This document shows positions 41,259 through 52,395 of a stretch of 64,000 nucleotides of DNA, piece after piece. The notes under the pieces were generated by a model. The model made no database searches, was not told the DNA's origin, and saw nothing but the letters and a program-made list of their open reading frames with translations. The stretch lies in assembly GCF_002005205.3 (NCBI RefSeq), contig NZ_CP019701.2, forward strand, positions 248,001-312,000. Reading direction: 5' to 3'. The position numbers and the translations under genes were made by a program. Each line of letters opens with the position of its first letter. The first letter of the stretch is position 1. Source of the DNA: Rhizobium rhizogenes (GTDB lineage Bacteria > Pseudomonadota > Alphaproteobacteria > Rhizobiales > Rhizobiaceae).

Positions 41259-42851
41259 ATGGACAAGACAGTGATCGACCCCGGAAACGGCCCAAAGCCG
41301 TCGGACCAAGGGGCATCGGTGGCGAACAAAGGGAAAGCGAAGCGATCCCGTCGTGGCAAGAAACACAAGCGTGACGGCAAACCCCGTGACGCCGCTGTGC
41401 TGTCGCATGATGTTGCCGCGGATGTTCCGGCCGGTTCCTCCTACGTATCGGCTCTAGAGCCGGATGCCGAGCCGCGCAAGAGAAAGCGCCGCAGGCGCTC
41501 TCGCGGCAAGGGCGCGGCCTCCCAGCAGGCAGCCCCCGCTGCCAGTGTGCAGGTGCAGGCTTCAACTGAAAACGACGCGACAAATCCATCATCCGTACCG
41601 CCGGGCGGCGGCCGAAAGTCACGCAACCGCAAACGCGGCCACCGTGATCCGCGCGGCCGCGATCCGCAGGGCCGCCCGCTGGTTTCCACCCATGCGCCAA
41701 GGCATGTCGGCAAGCAGGGCGGTCGTGCCAACGGCACGCACCCGGAATCGCATCGGCCGCAATCGGAGATATCCGCCCGCCACTCCGGCCGCCAGCACGA
41801 GCCTGGTCAGGAGCCGCCGGCGGACATGTATGCGGCGCTCGATCTCGGCACCAATAATTGCCGCCTCCTGATCGCGCAGCCGACAAGGCCCGGCCAGTTC
41901 CGGGTCGTTGACGCCTTTTCGCGGATCGTCAGGCTGGGCGAGGGTCTGGTATCCAGCGGCCGGCTTTCCGATGATGCGATGGACCGTGCCGTGGAAGCAC
42001 TCAAGGTCTGCTCGGCGAAACTCTCCGGTCGTCCGATAAGACGCATGCGGTTGATCGCCACCGAAGCCTGCCGCGCGGCAACCAATGGCGAGGAGTTTCT
42101 GGCACGCGTCACCCGGGAAACGGGCCTGAAGCTTGAAATCATCAGCCGCGAGACGGAAGCCCGTCTTGCGGTGTCTGGCTGCGCCTCTCTTGTCGGGCGC
42201 GAAGCGCGCTCCGTCGTGCTGTTCGATATTGGTGGCGGATCGTCGGAAATCGCGGTCATCAAGGTCGGCGAAAACCGCTCCAACCGGCTCGCCAACCACA
42301 TCACCCACTGGACCTCGCTGCCCGTCGGCGTCGTTACGCTTTCGGAACGTCATGGCGGGCGTGATGTGACGCCGGACGTCTTCGCCGCCATGGTGCGGGA
42401 AGTCGAGGGGCTGCTCGATGCCTTCCATTGCCCGCCTCTGGCGCCGCAAACCCATCACGAGGATTTTCATCTGATCGGAACCTCGGGCACGGTGACGACG
42501 CTTGCCGGCGTCCATCTCGATCTTCCGCGCTATGATCGCCGCAAGGTGGATGGCCTCTGGCTGTCCGATGCCGAGGTGACGGCGATGCAGGACAAGCTTC
42601 TGGCCTGGGATTTCGCGGGTCGCGCCGCCAATGCCTGCATCGGGCCTGACAGGGCCGATCTGGTTCTGGCCGGCTGTGCCATTCTCGAGGCCATTCGCCG
42701 CCGCTGGCCGGCGCGCCGGATGCGCGTGGCGGATCGTGGCCTGCGCGAAGGCCTTTTGACGGATATGATGGCGGATGACGGCGCATGGCGGCGCAACCGG
42801 ATAAGGCGCATGCAGATGATACGGCAGGACAGGACGGAAGGTTTGACATGA
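41259..42851 (+). CDS. ppx: Exopolyphosphatase/guanosine pentaphosphatase family (Ppx/GppA)
   Basis: A 530-aa protein. The catalytic ASKHA fold starts near residue 190 with [20 protein letters not shown] (phosphate-1 loop), then [20 protein letters not shown] helix ([20 protein letters not shown]), [16 protein letters not shown] (phosphate-2 loop) and [17 protein letters not shown]. It hydrolyses polyphosphate or pppGpp. The first ~180 residues are an unusual Lys/Arg-rich disordered extension ([30 protein letters not shown]). The start is uncertain: [10 protein letters not shown] at 41259 or MKASSIAS at 41217. It overlaps rlmE by 4 nt, so the two are coupled. Confidence 0.9.
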   Translation: MDKTVIDPGNGPKPSDQGASVANKGKAKRSRRGKKHKRDGKPRDAAVLSHDVAADVPAGSSYVSALEPDAEPRKRKRRRRSRGKGAASQQAAPAASVQVQASTENDATNPSSVPPGGGRKSRNRKRGHRDPRGRDPQGRPLVSTHAPRHVGKQGGRANGTHPESHRPQSEISARHSGRQHEPGQEPPADMYAALDLGTNNCRLLIAQPTRPGQFRVVDAFSRIVRLGEGLVSSGRLSDDAMDRAVEALKVCSAKLSGRPIRRMRLIATEACRAATNGEEFLARVTRETGLKLEIISRETEARLAVSGCASLVGREARSVVLFDIGGGSSEIAVIKVGENRSNRLANHITHWTSLPVGVVTLSERHGGRDVTPDVFAAMVREVEGLLDAFHCPPLAPQTHHEDFHLIGTSGTVTTLAGVHLDLPRYDRRKVDGLWLSDAEVTAMQDKLLAWDFAGRAANACIGPDRADLVLAGCAILEAIRRRWPARRMRVADRGLREGLLTDMMADDGAWRRNRIRRMQMIRQDRTEGLT

Positions 42852-43588
42852 GCAAGGCGCCGACAAGCAACAACCGCACCGGCCGCAAGATCGGCCAGAA
42901 GGTCAAGAAGACCAAGCTCAAGGCTTCCTCGCGCCGCTGGCTGGAACGTCATATCAATGACCCCTATGTGCAGCGCGCCAAGCTTGAGGGCTATCGCGCC
43001 CGCGCCGCCTTCAAGCTCCTGGAAATCAACGACAAGCACCAGATCCTGAAGGGTGCGCGCCGCATCATCGACCTTGGCGCCGCCCCCGGCAGCTGGTCGC
43101 AGATCGCGGCCAAGGTGACGGATTCGACCGAAGACGATATCCGCGTCGCGGCCATCGATTTCCTCGAAATCGACCCCATTCCCGGCGTCAAGATCCTGCA
43201 GCTCGACTTCCTCGATCCGAGCGCGCCGGAAAAGCTGATGGAGGCCGTCGGCGGCACGCCCGATCTGGTACTGTCGGACATGGCCGCACCGACCACCGGG
43301 CACCAGAAGACCGACCATATCCGCACCATGCATCTGTGCGAAGTCGCGGCCGATTTCGCCGTTCAGGTGCTGGCGGAGGGCGGCCATTTCCTTGCCAAGA
43401 CCTTCCAGGGCGGCACGGAAAAGCAGCTGCTCGACATGCTGAAGAAGAACTTCAAGCAGGTCCTGCACATCAAGCCGGCCTCGTCACGTTCGGAATCGGT
43501 GGAAATGTTCCTGCTTGCCAAGCACTTCAAGGGCCGCAAGGGCGAGCCGCACCTCGATGCGGTAGCCGAAGAGGCTTCCGAAGACTGA
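42848..43588 (+). CDS. rlmE: 23S rRNA (uridine-2'-O-)-methyltransferase RlmE (FtsJ/RrmJ)
   Basis: A 246-aa enzyme methylating the 2'-OH of U2552 in the 23S A-loop. Visible features: [20 protein letters not shown] with the catalytic Lys, the SAM-binding [29 protein letters not shown] with catalytic Asp, and FLAKTFQGG with the second catalytic Lys. A basic N-terminus ([20 protein letters not shown]) is typical of alphaproteobacterial members. The start overlaps the ppx stop (ATGA). Coupling to ppx is a conserved rhizobial arrangement as far as I recall. Confidence 0.96.
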   Translation: MSKAPTSNNRTGRKIGQKVKKTKLKASSRRWLERHINDPYVQRAKLEGYRARAAFKLLEINDKHQILKGARRIIDLGAAPGSWSQIAAKVTDSTEDDIRVAAIDFLEIDPIPGVKILQLDFLDPSAPEKLMEAVGGTPDLVLSDMAAPTTGHQKTDHIRTMHLCEVAADFAVQVLAEGGHFLAKTFQGGTEKQLLDMLKKNFKQVLHIKPASSRSESVEMFLLAKHFKGRKGEPHLDAVAEEASED

Positions 43589-44986
43589 TCACTCCGCCGG
43601 TTGCGAGACCTTGCCGCGGTGGCCGGAGACGGCCGCCCCCGCATTGCTGTCCATGCGGATGATCGGCACGATGGCGAACAGCGAGACGAGCGCCACGATG
43701 GTGAAGGCGATGTGGAAATCGGCGAGCTGCAGATGTGTGCCGGACATCATGCTGCTGACTTCCAGAATGGAAGCGGCGAAAGCCACGCCCAGCGCCAGGC
43801 TGATCTGCTGCAGCACCGACGCCATCGAGGTCGCCTGGCTGGCCTGGCTGTCCTCGATATCGGAATAGCTGAGCGCGTTCGATCCGGTGAAGAAGAAGGA
43901 CCGGGCAAATCCCGCCGTGACCAGGAAGATCATGATCAGCGGATAGGGCGTTTCCGGCGTGAAGAAGCTGTTGGCGAGCGTCGTGCAGGCGCCGACGATG
44001 CCGGCTCCGATCAGCGTCGAGCGGAACCCCGTTGCCGCAAACACCCGCTTGGCCATGAACTTGGTGGTGATCGCCCCGATCGCCCCGGCAAAGGTGATCA
44101 TGCCCGACTGGAACGGATTGAGCCCGAAACCGATCTGCAGCATCAGCGGCATGAGGAAGGGAATGGCGCCCGTGGAAATGCGGAAAACGGTGCCGCCGAC
44201 GGACGCCGCCCGGAAGGTCGCGTTCTGGAAAATGCGGAAATCCAGAATGGGGGCGGGGTGGCGCGCGGCGTGGCGCAGATAAAGAAAACCGCAGATAAAA
44301 CCGATGATGGTGGAGGCGATGCCGATGGCCGGCGGCAGGGCGGGCAGGCTGACGACGGAGAGACCGAACACCACGCCGGAGGCGGCGATGCCCGACAGCA
44401 CGAAACCCTTGCCGTCCATGGGCGGCGGGTTGGTGGTTTCGATTTCCGGCAGGAAGATCGTCGAGAGCCAGATGCCGATGACGCCGATGGGCACATTGAT
44501 CAGGAAGATCCAGTGCCATGAAAAATAGGTGGTGATGAAGCCGCCGATAGGCGGGCCGGTCAGCGGCCCGACGAGCCCCGGTATCGTCAGCAGCGCCATG
44601 GCGGAGACGAGTTCGCTGCGCTTGGTCGTGCGCAGCAAAACGAGGCGGCCGACGGGCGTCATCATCGCCCCGCCCATGCCCTGCAGGAAACGCGAGAGCA
44701 CGAATTCGAACACCGAGGAGGACACCGCGCAACAGATCGACCCCACCACGAAGACGCCGATGGCGAAACGGAAGATTTTCTTCGCGCCGTATTTGTCGGC
44801 CATCCAGCCGCTGATGGGAATGAAGATCGCCAGCGCCACCATATAGGCGGTCAGCGCGAGCTTCAGGGTAATCGGGCCGACATTGAGGTCGGCGGCAATT
44901 GCCGGCAGCGAGGTGGCGATGACGGTGGAGTCCATCTGCTCCATGAAGAGAGCGACTGCCAGGATGAGGGGAATGATGCGGTTCAT
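43589..44986 (-). CDS. MFS multidrug exporter, DHA2-like
   Basis: A 465-aa inner-membrane transporter with about 12-14 transmembrane segments. The start is MNRIIPLILAVALFMEQMDS; TVIATSLPAIA and the loop motif GWMADKYGAKKIF follow, then LSRFLQGMGGAMMTPVGRLV and a GLVGPLTGPPIGGFI antiporter motif C. The D/E-in-helix-1 motif (MEQMDSTVIATSLPAI) is typical of EmrB/QacA-type drug:H+ antiporters. The gene converges tail to tail with rlmE with no gap. Substrate unknown. Confidence 0.92.
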   Translation of the reverse strand: MNRIIPLILAVALFMEQMDSTVIATSLPAIAADLNVGPITLKLALTAYMVALAIFIPISGWMADKYGAKKIFRFAIGVFVVGSICCAVSSSVFEFVLSRFLQGMGGAMMTPVGRLVLLRTTKRSELVSAMALLTIPGLVGPLTGPPIGGFITTYFSWHWIFLINVPIGVIGIWLSTIFLPEIETTNPPPMDGKGFVLSGIAASGVVFGLSVVSLPALPPAIGIASTIIGFICGFLYLRHAARHPAPILDFRIFQNATFRAASVGGTVFRISTGAIPFLMPLMLQIGFGLNPFQSGMITFAGAIGAITTKFMAKRVFAATGFRSTLIGAGIVGACTTLANSFFTPETPYPLIMIFLVTAGFARSFFFTGSNALSYSDIEDSQASQATSMASVLQQISLALGVAFAASILEVSSMMSGTHLQLADFHIAFTIVALVSLFAIVPIIRMDSNAGAAVSGHRGKVSQPAE

Positions 44987-45191
44987 GGGCTGCCTGCGGC
45001 TTTCCGCTGCGACAAGGATATCGCCGTTCCTCCTACGCCTGATAAGCCCGCTTGCCAACACGTTAATTATCAATTTCTCAAGTTGCGATCAAACCTGCGT
45101 GAGGCCGGTTTTCTTGAAACTTTCTCGCTCTATTGTCCGTTGGGCAAAGTGCAGTTGGTGATAACGGCCAGTTGGCGATATCGGAGACAAG

Positions 45192-46196
45192 ATGATGACC
45201 CAATCCTTGAGCATGAGCAGACGCGGCCTCATCGGTGTAGCGGGCGCAAGCGTTCTCGGCGCACCGCTGTTGATGGCGCGCACGGCAACGGCCCAGACGA
45301 ACCAGCCGCAAACCTCCATGGAGATCAAACACGCCATGCCGCCGGAAACCAGCCGTTTCAAGCTCGGTAATTTCGAGGTGCTCGTCGTGAAGGACGGCGC
45401 ACGCGCGGCTCCGAACCCCGGAGAGACCTTCGGCACCGACCAGACGGCGGAGACGGTCGGCAAATTGCTGGAAGACAATTTTCTGCCGAAGGAGCAATTC
45501 GTTAATTCCTTCTCGCCGGTTCTCATCAATACCGGCAGCGATCTCGTGCTGTTCGACACCGGTTTCGGCGAGGCCGGGCGTGGTGCCGGCAATGGCCGGC
45601 TGATCGAAGGCATGGCGGCGGCCGGTTATACGCCGGAAGATGTGACCGTGGTGGTGCTGACCCACATGCACGGCGACCATATTGGTGGCCTGATGGAAAA
45701 GGGCGCTCCGGCCTTTTCGAAGGCGCGCTACGTGTTCGGCCAGGCGGAATATGATTTCTGGACGGATGAGAAGCGCGTCGGCACGCCTGCCGAAGGCGGT
45801 CACAAGGGCGTTCTCGCAAACGTCAAGCCGCTGGCGGAAAAGGCGACCTTCATTGGCGACGGCGCCAGTGTCGTATCCGGGATTACCAGCGTGGCGGCCT
45901 TTGGCCATTCGCCGGGTCACATGATCTTCCGTGTCGAATCGGAAGGCAAACAACTCATCCTGACGGCGGATACGGCCAACCATTTCGTCCTTTCCCTGCA
46001 GAAGCCGGACTGGGAGGTGAAGTTCGACATGGACAAGGCGGCGGCCGCTGCGACCCGCAAGAAGGTCTATGACATGATCGCCACGGACCGGCTGCCCTTC
46101 CTCGGCTATCACATGCCTTTCCCGTCTGTTGGTTACGCGGAAAAGCTGGATACGGGCTATCGTTTCGTGCCGAAATCTTACCAGTTCGACATCTGA
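45192..46196 (+). CDS. MBL-fold metallo-hydrolase, Tat-exported
   Basis: A 334-aa protein. The N-terminus has a twin-arginine signal (SMSRRGLIGVAGASVLGAPL). The metal-binding motif THMHGDHIGGL is present, with further ligands in AFGHSPGHMIF and TADTANHF. The architecture fits quorum-quenching-lactonase-like or other periplasmic metallo-beta-lactamase-fold hydrolases, though no specific substrate is evident. Start at the ATGATG of 45192, GGAGACAAG before it. It is divergent from the MFS gene and followed by a terminator at 46331. Confidence 0.9.
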   Translation: MMTQSLSMSRRGLIGVAGASVLGAPLLMARTATAQTNQPQTSMEIKHAMPPETSRFKLGNFEVLVVKDGARAAPNPGETFGTDQTAETVGKLLEDNFLPKEQFVNSFSPVLINTGSDLVLFDTGFGEAGRGAGNGRLIEGMAAAGYTPEDVTVVVLTHMHGDHIGGLMEKGAPAFSKARYVFGQAEYDFWTDEKRVGTPAEGGHKGVLANVKPLAEKATFIGDGASVVSGITSVAAFGHSPGHMIFRVESEGKQLILTADTANHFVLSLQKPDWEVKFDMDKAAAAATRKKVYDMIATDRLPFLGYHMPFPSVGYAEKLDTGYRFVPKSYQFDI

Positions 46197-46261
46197 TGCT
46201 TGTCACGCGAAAGTGTTAAGCGGTTTTGCGACAACGACATGCATGAAAACAAGCAGTTAGA

Positions 46262-46296
46262 GCGCATCATGTGGAGCAGCGATCCACACGATGCGC
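46262..46296. repeat. Short palindromic intergenic repeat
   Basis: Two 14-nt arms, GCGCATCATGTGGA and TCCACACGATGCGC, pair around a 7-nt loop with one mismatch. It sits between the MBL gene and its terminator. GCGCATC/GATGCGC palindromes of this type recur between rhizobial genes, as far as I recall. Confidence 0.45.
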
Positions 46297-46330
46297 CCTA
46301 GCGCCTGCTGCAACGCAGCAACAGAGAAAG

Positions 46331-46357
46331 CCCGGAAGCCGATTCCGGGTTTTTTCT
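46331..46357 (+). terminator. Intrinsic terminator after the MBL gene
   Basis: CCCGGAA/TTCCGGG stem with a 5-nt loop (46331-46349), followed by TTTTTTCT. It separates the MBL transcript from guaB. Confidence 0.88.
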
Positions 46358-46468
46358 ATTCCCTTCCTGTCATGAACGTGTTACCAGCCCTCGCCAACTT
46401 CCAAGCAATCCTTGCAGGGCGCCGGGGTGAACTTTTCGTTCCGGAACGGCCACGCATTTTCAGTATGA

Positions 46469-47986
<1,518 letters not shown>

Positions 47987-48028
47987 TCTTTCGAACCGAA
48001 TCCGTAAAAAGATAGACTGAGTATTTGG

Positions 48029-48063
48029 CGCTCCCCGATTCCAGCCGGATCGGGGAGCGTTTT
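48029..48063 (+). terminator. Intrinsic terminator after guaB
   Basis: CGCTCCCCGAT (48029-48039) pairs perfectly with ATCGGGGAGCG (48049-48059); TTTT follows. It lies 43 nt after the guaB stop. Confidence 0.9.
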
Positions 48064-48082
48064 CACGATTGGGGGAGAAAGC

Positions 48083-48502
48083 ATGTCACCAACGACCGCA
48101 ATGTTCTGGCCGATGATCGCCCATGTCTTTCTCGTTTTCTGGCTCTATGGCCTGCTGATCGTTCGGCGCAACAAATACACCTTCAAGGATCGCGAATCGG
48201 CGATCAAGCTGCGCGACCGGGGTGAGGAGGCGCGCGAGAGCTATCTGGTGAACCGCAACATCGCCAACCAGTTCGAGCTGCCTGTCCTGTTCCACATCGC
48301 CTGCCTGCTGCTTTACATCACCGATGCGGACAACATCGTCACCATCGTGCTGGCCTGGCTGTTCGTGCTTTCGCGCTACGCCCATTCCTATGTCCATGTC
48401 ACCAGCAACCGCCTGCGCCAGCGCGGGGCATTGTTCGGCATCGGCTTTGCGCTTGTGGTCTGCCTGTGGATCTGGCTCGCCATCTGGTTGGCACTGGAAT
48501 AA
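48083..48502 (+). CDS. MAPEG family membrane protein
   Basis: A 139-aa protein with four hydrophobic segments (AMFWPMIAHVFLVFWLYGLL, LPVLFHIACLLLYITDAD, NIVTIVLAWLFVLSRYAHSY, LFGIGFALVVCLWIWLAIWL). The segment ANQFELPVLFH followed by RYAHSYVHV is the MAPEG signature. The family comprises membrane glutathione-dependent enzymes in eukaryotes; bacterial members mostly have no known substrate. GGGGGAGAAAGC precedes the ATG. Confidence 0.88.
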   Translation: MSPTTAMFWPMIAHVFLVFWLYGLLIVRRNKYTFKDRESAIKLRDRGEEARESYLVNRNIANQFELPVLFHIACLLLYITDADNIVTIVLAWLFVLSRYAHSYVHVTSNRLRQRGALFGIGFALVVCLWIWLAIWLALE

Positions 48503-48650
48503 ACAGCACTGTCCGGTTGCCTCATAAGTGAGACAATCGTCGCCTTCAAAATAATCCGACTTGCGATGGGTCAATTCCATGACGCCCCATCCCCGTTAAT
48601 CTCTGCCCGCCGTCGAGGATTTCAGGCGAGCAGAGATTGAGGAGTATGTC

Positions 48651-49679
48651 ATGGCAAAAACAATGAAGGCAGCCGTCGTCCGCGCGTTTGGGAAACCGCT
48701 GACCATCGAGGAAGTGGCGATACCGGATCCCGGCCCGGGTGAAATTCTCATCAACTACAAGGCGACGGGCGTTTGCCACACCGACCTGCACGCCGCAACG
48801 GGCGATTGGCCGGTCAAGCCCAACCCGCCCTTCATTCCCGGCCATGAAGGTGCCGGTTATGTCGCGAAGATCGGCGCTGGCGTCACCGGCATCAAGGAAG
48901 GCGACCGCGCCGGCACGCCCTGGCTCTACACCGCCTGCGGCTGCTGCATCCCCTGCCGCACCGGCTGGGAAACCTTGTGCCCGAGCCAGAAGAACTCAGG
49001 TTATTCCGTCAATGGCAGCTTTGCCGAATATGGCCTTGCCGATCCGAAATTCGTCGGCCGCCTGCCGGATAATCTCGACTTCGGCCCGGCCGCACCGGTG
49101 CTCTGCGCCGGCGTCACCGTCTATAAGGGTTTGAAGGAAACCGAAGTCAGGCCCGGTGAATGGGTGGTCATTTCAGGCATTGGCGGCCTTGGCCACATGG
49201 CCGTGCAATATGCCAAGGCCATGGGCATGCATGTCGTTGCCGCCGATATTTTCGACGACAAGCTGACGCTTGCGAAAAAACTCGGGGCCGATGTCACCGT
49301 CAACGGCCGTGCGCCTGACGCGGTGGAGCAGGTGCAGAAGGCAACCGGCGGCGTCCATGGCGCGCTGGTGACGGCGGTGTCGCCCAAGGCCATGGAGCAG
49401 GCTTACGGCTTCCTGCGCTCCAAGGGCACCATGGCGCTTGTCGGCCTGCCGCCGGGCTTCATCTCCATTCCGGTGTTCGACACGGTGCTGAAGCGCATCA
49501 CTGTGCGTGGCTCCATCGTCGGCACACGCCAGGATCTGGAGGAGGCGCTGACCTTCGCCGGAGAAGGCAAGGTGGCCGCCCACTTCTCCTGGGATAAGCT
49601 GGAAAATATCAACGATATCTTCCATCGCATGGAAGAGGGCAAGATCGACGGCCGTATCGTCGTGGACCTCGCCGCCTGA
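48651..49679 (+). CDS. adhP: Zinc-dependent alcohol dehydrogenase AdhP
   Basis: A 342-aa medium-chain dehydrogenase interconverting alcohols and aldehydes with NAD(H). The catalytic zinc site is seen in ATGVCHTDLHAATGDWPV and IPGHEGAGYV. The structural zinc Cys residues are in ACGCCIPCRTGWETLCPSQ. The nucleotide fold GIGGLGHMAVQYAKAMG follows. The length and pattern fit the propanol-preferring AdhP family. Start ATG 48651, TTGAGGAG upstream. Confidence 0.94.
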   Translation: MAKTMKAAVVRAFGKPLTIEEVAIPDPGPGEILINYKATGVCHTDLHAATGDWPVKPNPPFIPGHEGAGYVAKIGAGVTGIKEGDRAGTPWLYTACGCCIPCRTGWETLCPSQKNSGYSVNGSFAEYGLADPKFVGRLPDNLDFGPAAPVLCAGVTVYKGLKETEVRPGEWVVISGIGGLGHMAVQYAKAMGMHVVAADIFDDKLTLAKKLGADVTVNGRAPDAVEQVQKATGGVHGALVTAVSPKAMEQAYGFLRSKGTMALVGLPPGFISIPVFDTVLKRITVRGSIVGTRQDLEEALTFAGEGKVAAHFSWDKLENINDIFHRMEEGKIDGRIVVDLAA

Positions 49680-49800
49680 GGCAAATGACAGGGCCTGCGG
49701 CGCTCACGCAAAAGTGTGGCGCCGCCGCCGCCCGCTGCGTTCCCCGCAGGGCGATCTGCGTTATCCTGCCCGTCGCATCCGCGTTCAAGGAGGACAGGCG

Positions 49801-50676
49801 ATGGACAAGCCGAAGATTACGCAGGCCATGATCGACGCTTACGATGAATATACCCATCTCAGCCTCGACCGCCGCAAATTCATGGAAAAGCTCACCGTGC
49901 TCGCCGGCTCAGGCGCTGCCGCGGCGGCCATAGCACCGCTCCTTTCCGCCAACAGCGCCCGTGCCGCCATCGTCGCGCCTGACGATGCTGGCATCGTCGC
50001 GGAAGACGTGACCTATCCCGCCCCCGGTGGCGAAATGAAGGGTTATCTCGTCACGCCGAAGTCGGCATCGGGGCCGATCGGCTCCGTCATCGTCATTCAC
50101 GAGAACCGGGGTCTGAACGACCATATCCGCGATGTGGCAAGGCGCGTGGCGCTTGCCGGTTTCCGGGCGCTGGCCGTCGATTTCCTCTCGCCGCAGGGCG
50201 GCACGCCCTCGGATGAGGATAAGGCGCGAGAGATGTTCAGCGGTCTCGACATGGATGCAACCGTCGCCAATGCTGAAGCGGGCCGCGTCTGGCTTGCGGC
50301 AAGGCAGGGGGCCAACGGCAAGGTCGGTGCGGTCGGCTTCTGCTGGGGTGGCGGGCTGGTCAATCGTTTCGCCACCAAGTCGGCTGGCCTCAATGCCGGC
50401 GTCGCCTATTACGGCCAGCAGGCCCCGGCAGCCGATGTGCCAGCCATCAAGGCGCCCTTGCTTTTGCAATATGCGGGTCTCGATGAACGTATCAATGCCG
50501 GTATCGATGCCTATAAGAAGGCGTTGGAGGAAAACGGCAAGACCTTCGAGATTTTCGTTTATGACGGCGTCAACCACGCCTTCAACAATGATACGTCCTC
50601 GGCGCGATATGATAAGGCGGCGGCTGACCTCGCCTGGGGGCGGACGGTGGAATTTTTCAAGAAATATCTGGCGTGA
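49801..50676 (+). CDS. Dienelactone hydrolase family protein, Tat-type signal
   Basis: A 291-aa protein. A twin-arginine-like signal (LDRRKFMEKLTVLAGSGAAA) occurs about 28 residues in, followed by an Ala-rich hydrophobic stretch and cleavage near ARA. The alpha/beta-hydrolase core shows IVIHENRGLNDHIRDVARRV, the nucleophile elbow VGAVGFCWGGGL with Cys, then an Asp (YAGLDERI) and His (GVNHAFNND). The Cys-Asp-His triad is diagnostic of dienelactone hydrolases. Substrate unknown. The start follows AAGGAGGACAGGCG. Confidence 0.92.
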   Translation: MDKPKITQAMIDAYDEYTHLSLDRRKFMEKLTVLAGSGAAAAAIAPLLSANSARAAIVAPDDAGIVAEDVTYPAPGGEMKGYLVTPKSASGPIGSVIVIHENRGLNDHIRDVARRVALAGFRALAVDFLSPQGGTPSDEDKAREMFSGLDMDATVANAEAGRVWLAARQGANGKVGAVGFCWGGGLVNRFATKSAGLNAGVAYYGQQAPAADVPAIKAPLLLQYAGLDERINAGIDAYKKALEENGKTFEIFVYDGVNHAFNNDTSSARYDKAAADLAWGRTVEFFKKYLA

Positions 50677-50758
50677 TTGGGTTTTGGGCGGCACCCCACT
50701 CGGTTCTTCTGCTCGTTGGCGAAAGGCGCTGGATGTTGCCCTTGACCGTGGATCGAAG

Positions 50759-50937
50759 GCGTGTGGGGCTTACCCCCTCTGCCCTGCCGGGCATCTCCCC
50801 CTCAAGGGGGGAGATCGACTCGCGGCTAGGTCTAGACAATCTCAACGTTGAGAGTGAAGTGGCAGTAGCCCCTCCTGCTGATCTCCCCCCTTGAGGGGGA
50901 GATGCCCGGCAGGGCAGAGGGGGGTAAAGCCACACGC
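50759..50937. repeat. MITE-like element with long terminal inverted repeats
   Basis: Arms 50759-50815 and 50880-50937 are inverted repeats over about 57 nt with few differences (cores CTGCCCTGCCGGGCATCTCC and GGAGATGCCCGGCAGGGCAG). A 64-nt centre has an AACGTT-centred dyad (CTCAACGTTGAG). It fills the gap between two convergent genes. It encodes nothing. Confidence 0.7.
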
Positions 50938-50948
50938 ACCTCGGGTCC

Positions 50949-51494
50949 CTAAACCCCACCACCCCCACGCTTCAAATGCTCATCCAGCCTCGGCATGATT
51001 TCCACGAAATTGCAGGGCAGGTGACGATAATCGAGCTGGGCCTTGAGAATGCCGTCCCAGGCATCCTTGCACGCACCCGGCGAGCCGGGCAGCACGAAGA
51101 TGAAGGTGGCGTTCGCGACGCCGCCGGTCGCGCGTGACTGGATGGTGGCGGTGCCGATCTTGTCATAGGAAATGCGATGGAAAAGGGCTGAAAACCCGTC
51201 CATGCGCTTTTCGAACAGCGGCTCCAGCGCCTCAGGCGTCACATCGCGACCGGTAAAGCCGGTGCCGCCGGTGGTGATCACCACATCCACGCCGGGGGCA
51301 AGTGTCCAGTCGCGCACGGTATTGAAGATGGCTTGCCTGTCATCCGGCACAATGGCGCGGGCGGAAAGGCGATGTCCCGCTTCTTCGAGTCGGGCGACGA
51401 GCGTATCGCCGGATTTGTCGTTTTCCAGCGTGCGGCTGTCGGACACGGTCAAAACCGCAATACCAAGGGGAATGAAGGGTCTTTCGCCTGCCAT
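50949..51494 (-). CDS. moaB: Molybdenum cofactor biosynthesis protein B
   Basis: A 181-aa MogA/MoaB-fold protein acting in molybdopterin adenylylation/insertion. Visible: IPLGIAVLTVSDSRTLENDK, the nucleotide site ITTGGTGFTGRDVTPEALEP with the conserved Asp, and LPGSPGACKDAWDGIL. It is the last gene of a leftward group after ispE (10-nt gap). Confidence 0.93.
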   Translation of the reverse strand: MAGERPFIPLGIAVLTVSDSRTLENDKSGDTLVARLEEAGHRLSARAIVPDDRQAIFNTVRDWTLAPGVDVVITTGGTGFTGRDVTPEALEPLFEKRMDGFSALFHRISYDKIGTATIQSRATGGVANATFIFVLPGSPGACKDAWDGILKAQLDYRHLPCNFVEIMPRLDEHLKRGGGGV

Positions 51495-51504
51495 GGCCTA
51501 ATCC

Positions 51505-52389
51505 TCAAATGGTCCGCGTCGCCTGAAAATACCAGTCGGGACGTTTTTTCCGAAGCGATGTTTCCGCGTCCTGAGCTGCGTCGAAGGAATGAAAAACCCC
51601 GAAACACGTCGCGCCCGAACCGGACATGCGCACAAGCGCGGCACCTTCCTGCGAAAGCAATTCGATGACCTCCCCGATCTCCGGCAGCAGGGCCTGCGCC
51701 GCAGGTTGCAGATCGTTGCGGCTTTGCGCCAGAAAATCCATCCAGCCAATTGTCGCATGTGCCGGCAGGCGGGGATTGGTCTTGCTTTGCAGGCGCCGGA
51801 ATATATCCGGCGTCGAGACGGCTTTCAGCGGATTGGCGAGCACCAGAAACAGGCAGGGCAGATCGGTAACCGGTTCGATCTCTTCGCCGATACCGCGCGC
51901 GATGAGGGGCCGGCTCGCAAGGCACATCGGCACATCCGCGCCGAGTGTGAGCGCAATGGCGGCGAGTTCTTCCGGCTCTACCGTGACATGCCAGTGCCGC
52001 AGGAGCGCCCGCAGCGCCGCGGCGGCATCCGCCGAACCGCCGCCTATGCCGGAGGCGACGGGCAGGTTCTTTTCGAGATGAATGGCGACAGGGCGGCCCG
52101 AGCGACCCGTCGCCGCAAGCGCATCGCACAGCCTGTCCCGGGCGCGGGTGACGAGATTGTCACCGCCATCACCGGCGCGCAGAAGATCGCTGAAAGGACC
52201 GGAGATGGAGAAGGTGTCGGCATCGGCATCGCGAATGCGAATGCTGTCGCCGGCCTCGGTGAATGTCACCAGCGTTTCGAGCAGATGGTAGCCATCCGCC
52301 CGCTGGCCGGTCACATGCAGAGCCAGATTGATCTTGGCCGGGGCCGCCTCGATGGTCTCGGTCGCCCCAGTCTTCTCATCTACCCGCAT
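51505..52389 (-). CDS. ispE: 4-diphosphocytidyl-2-C-methyl-D-erythritol kinase
   Basis: A 294-aa GHMP kinase that phosphorylates CDP-methylerythritol in the MEP isoprenoid pathway. Motif 1: PAKINLALHVTGQRADGYHL; motif 2: NLPVASGIGGGSADAAAAL; motif 3: VRMSGSGATCFGVF. Length is normal. Upstream (6 nt) is the TPR-protein gene and beyond it a polyprenyl diphosphate synthase, so two isoprenoid steps share a cluster. Confidence 0.96.
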   Translation of the reverse strand: MRVDEKTGATETIEAAPAKINLALHVTGQRADGYHLLETLVTFTEAGDSIRIRDADADTFSISGPFSDLLRAGDGGDNLVTRARDRLCDALAATGRSGRPVAIHLEKNLPVASGIGGGSADAAAALRALLRHWHVTVEPEELAAIALTLGADVPMCLASRPLIARGIGEEIEPVTDLPCLFLVLANPLKAVSTPDIFRRLQSKTNPRLPAHATIGWMDFLAQSRNDLQPAAQALLPEIGEVIELLSQEGAALVRMSGSGATCFGVFHSFDAAQDAETSLRKKRPDWYFQATRTI

Positions 52390-52395
52390 GTGGCG

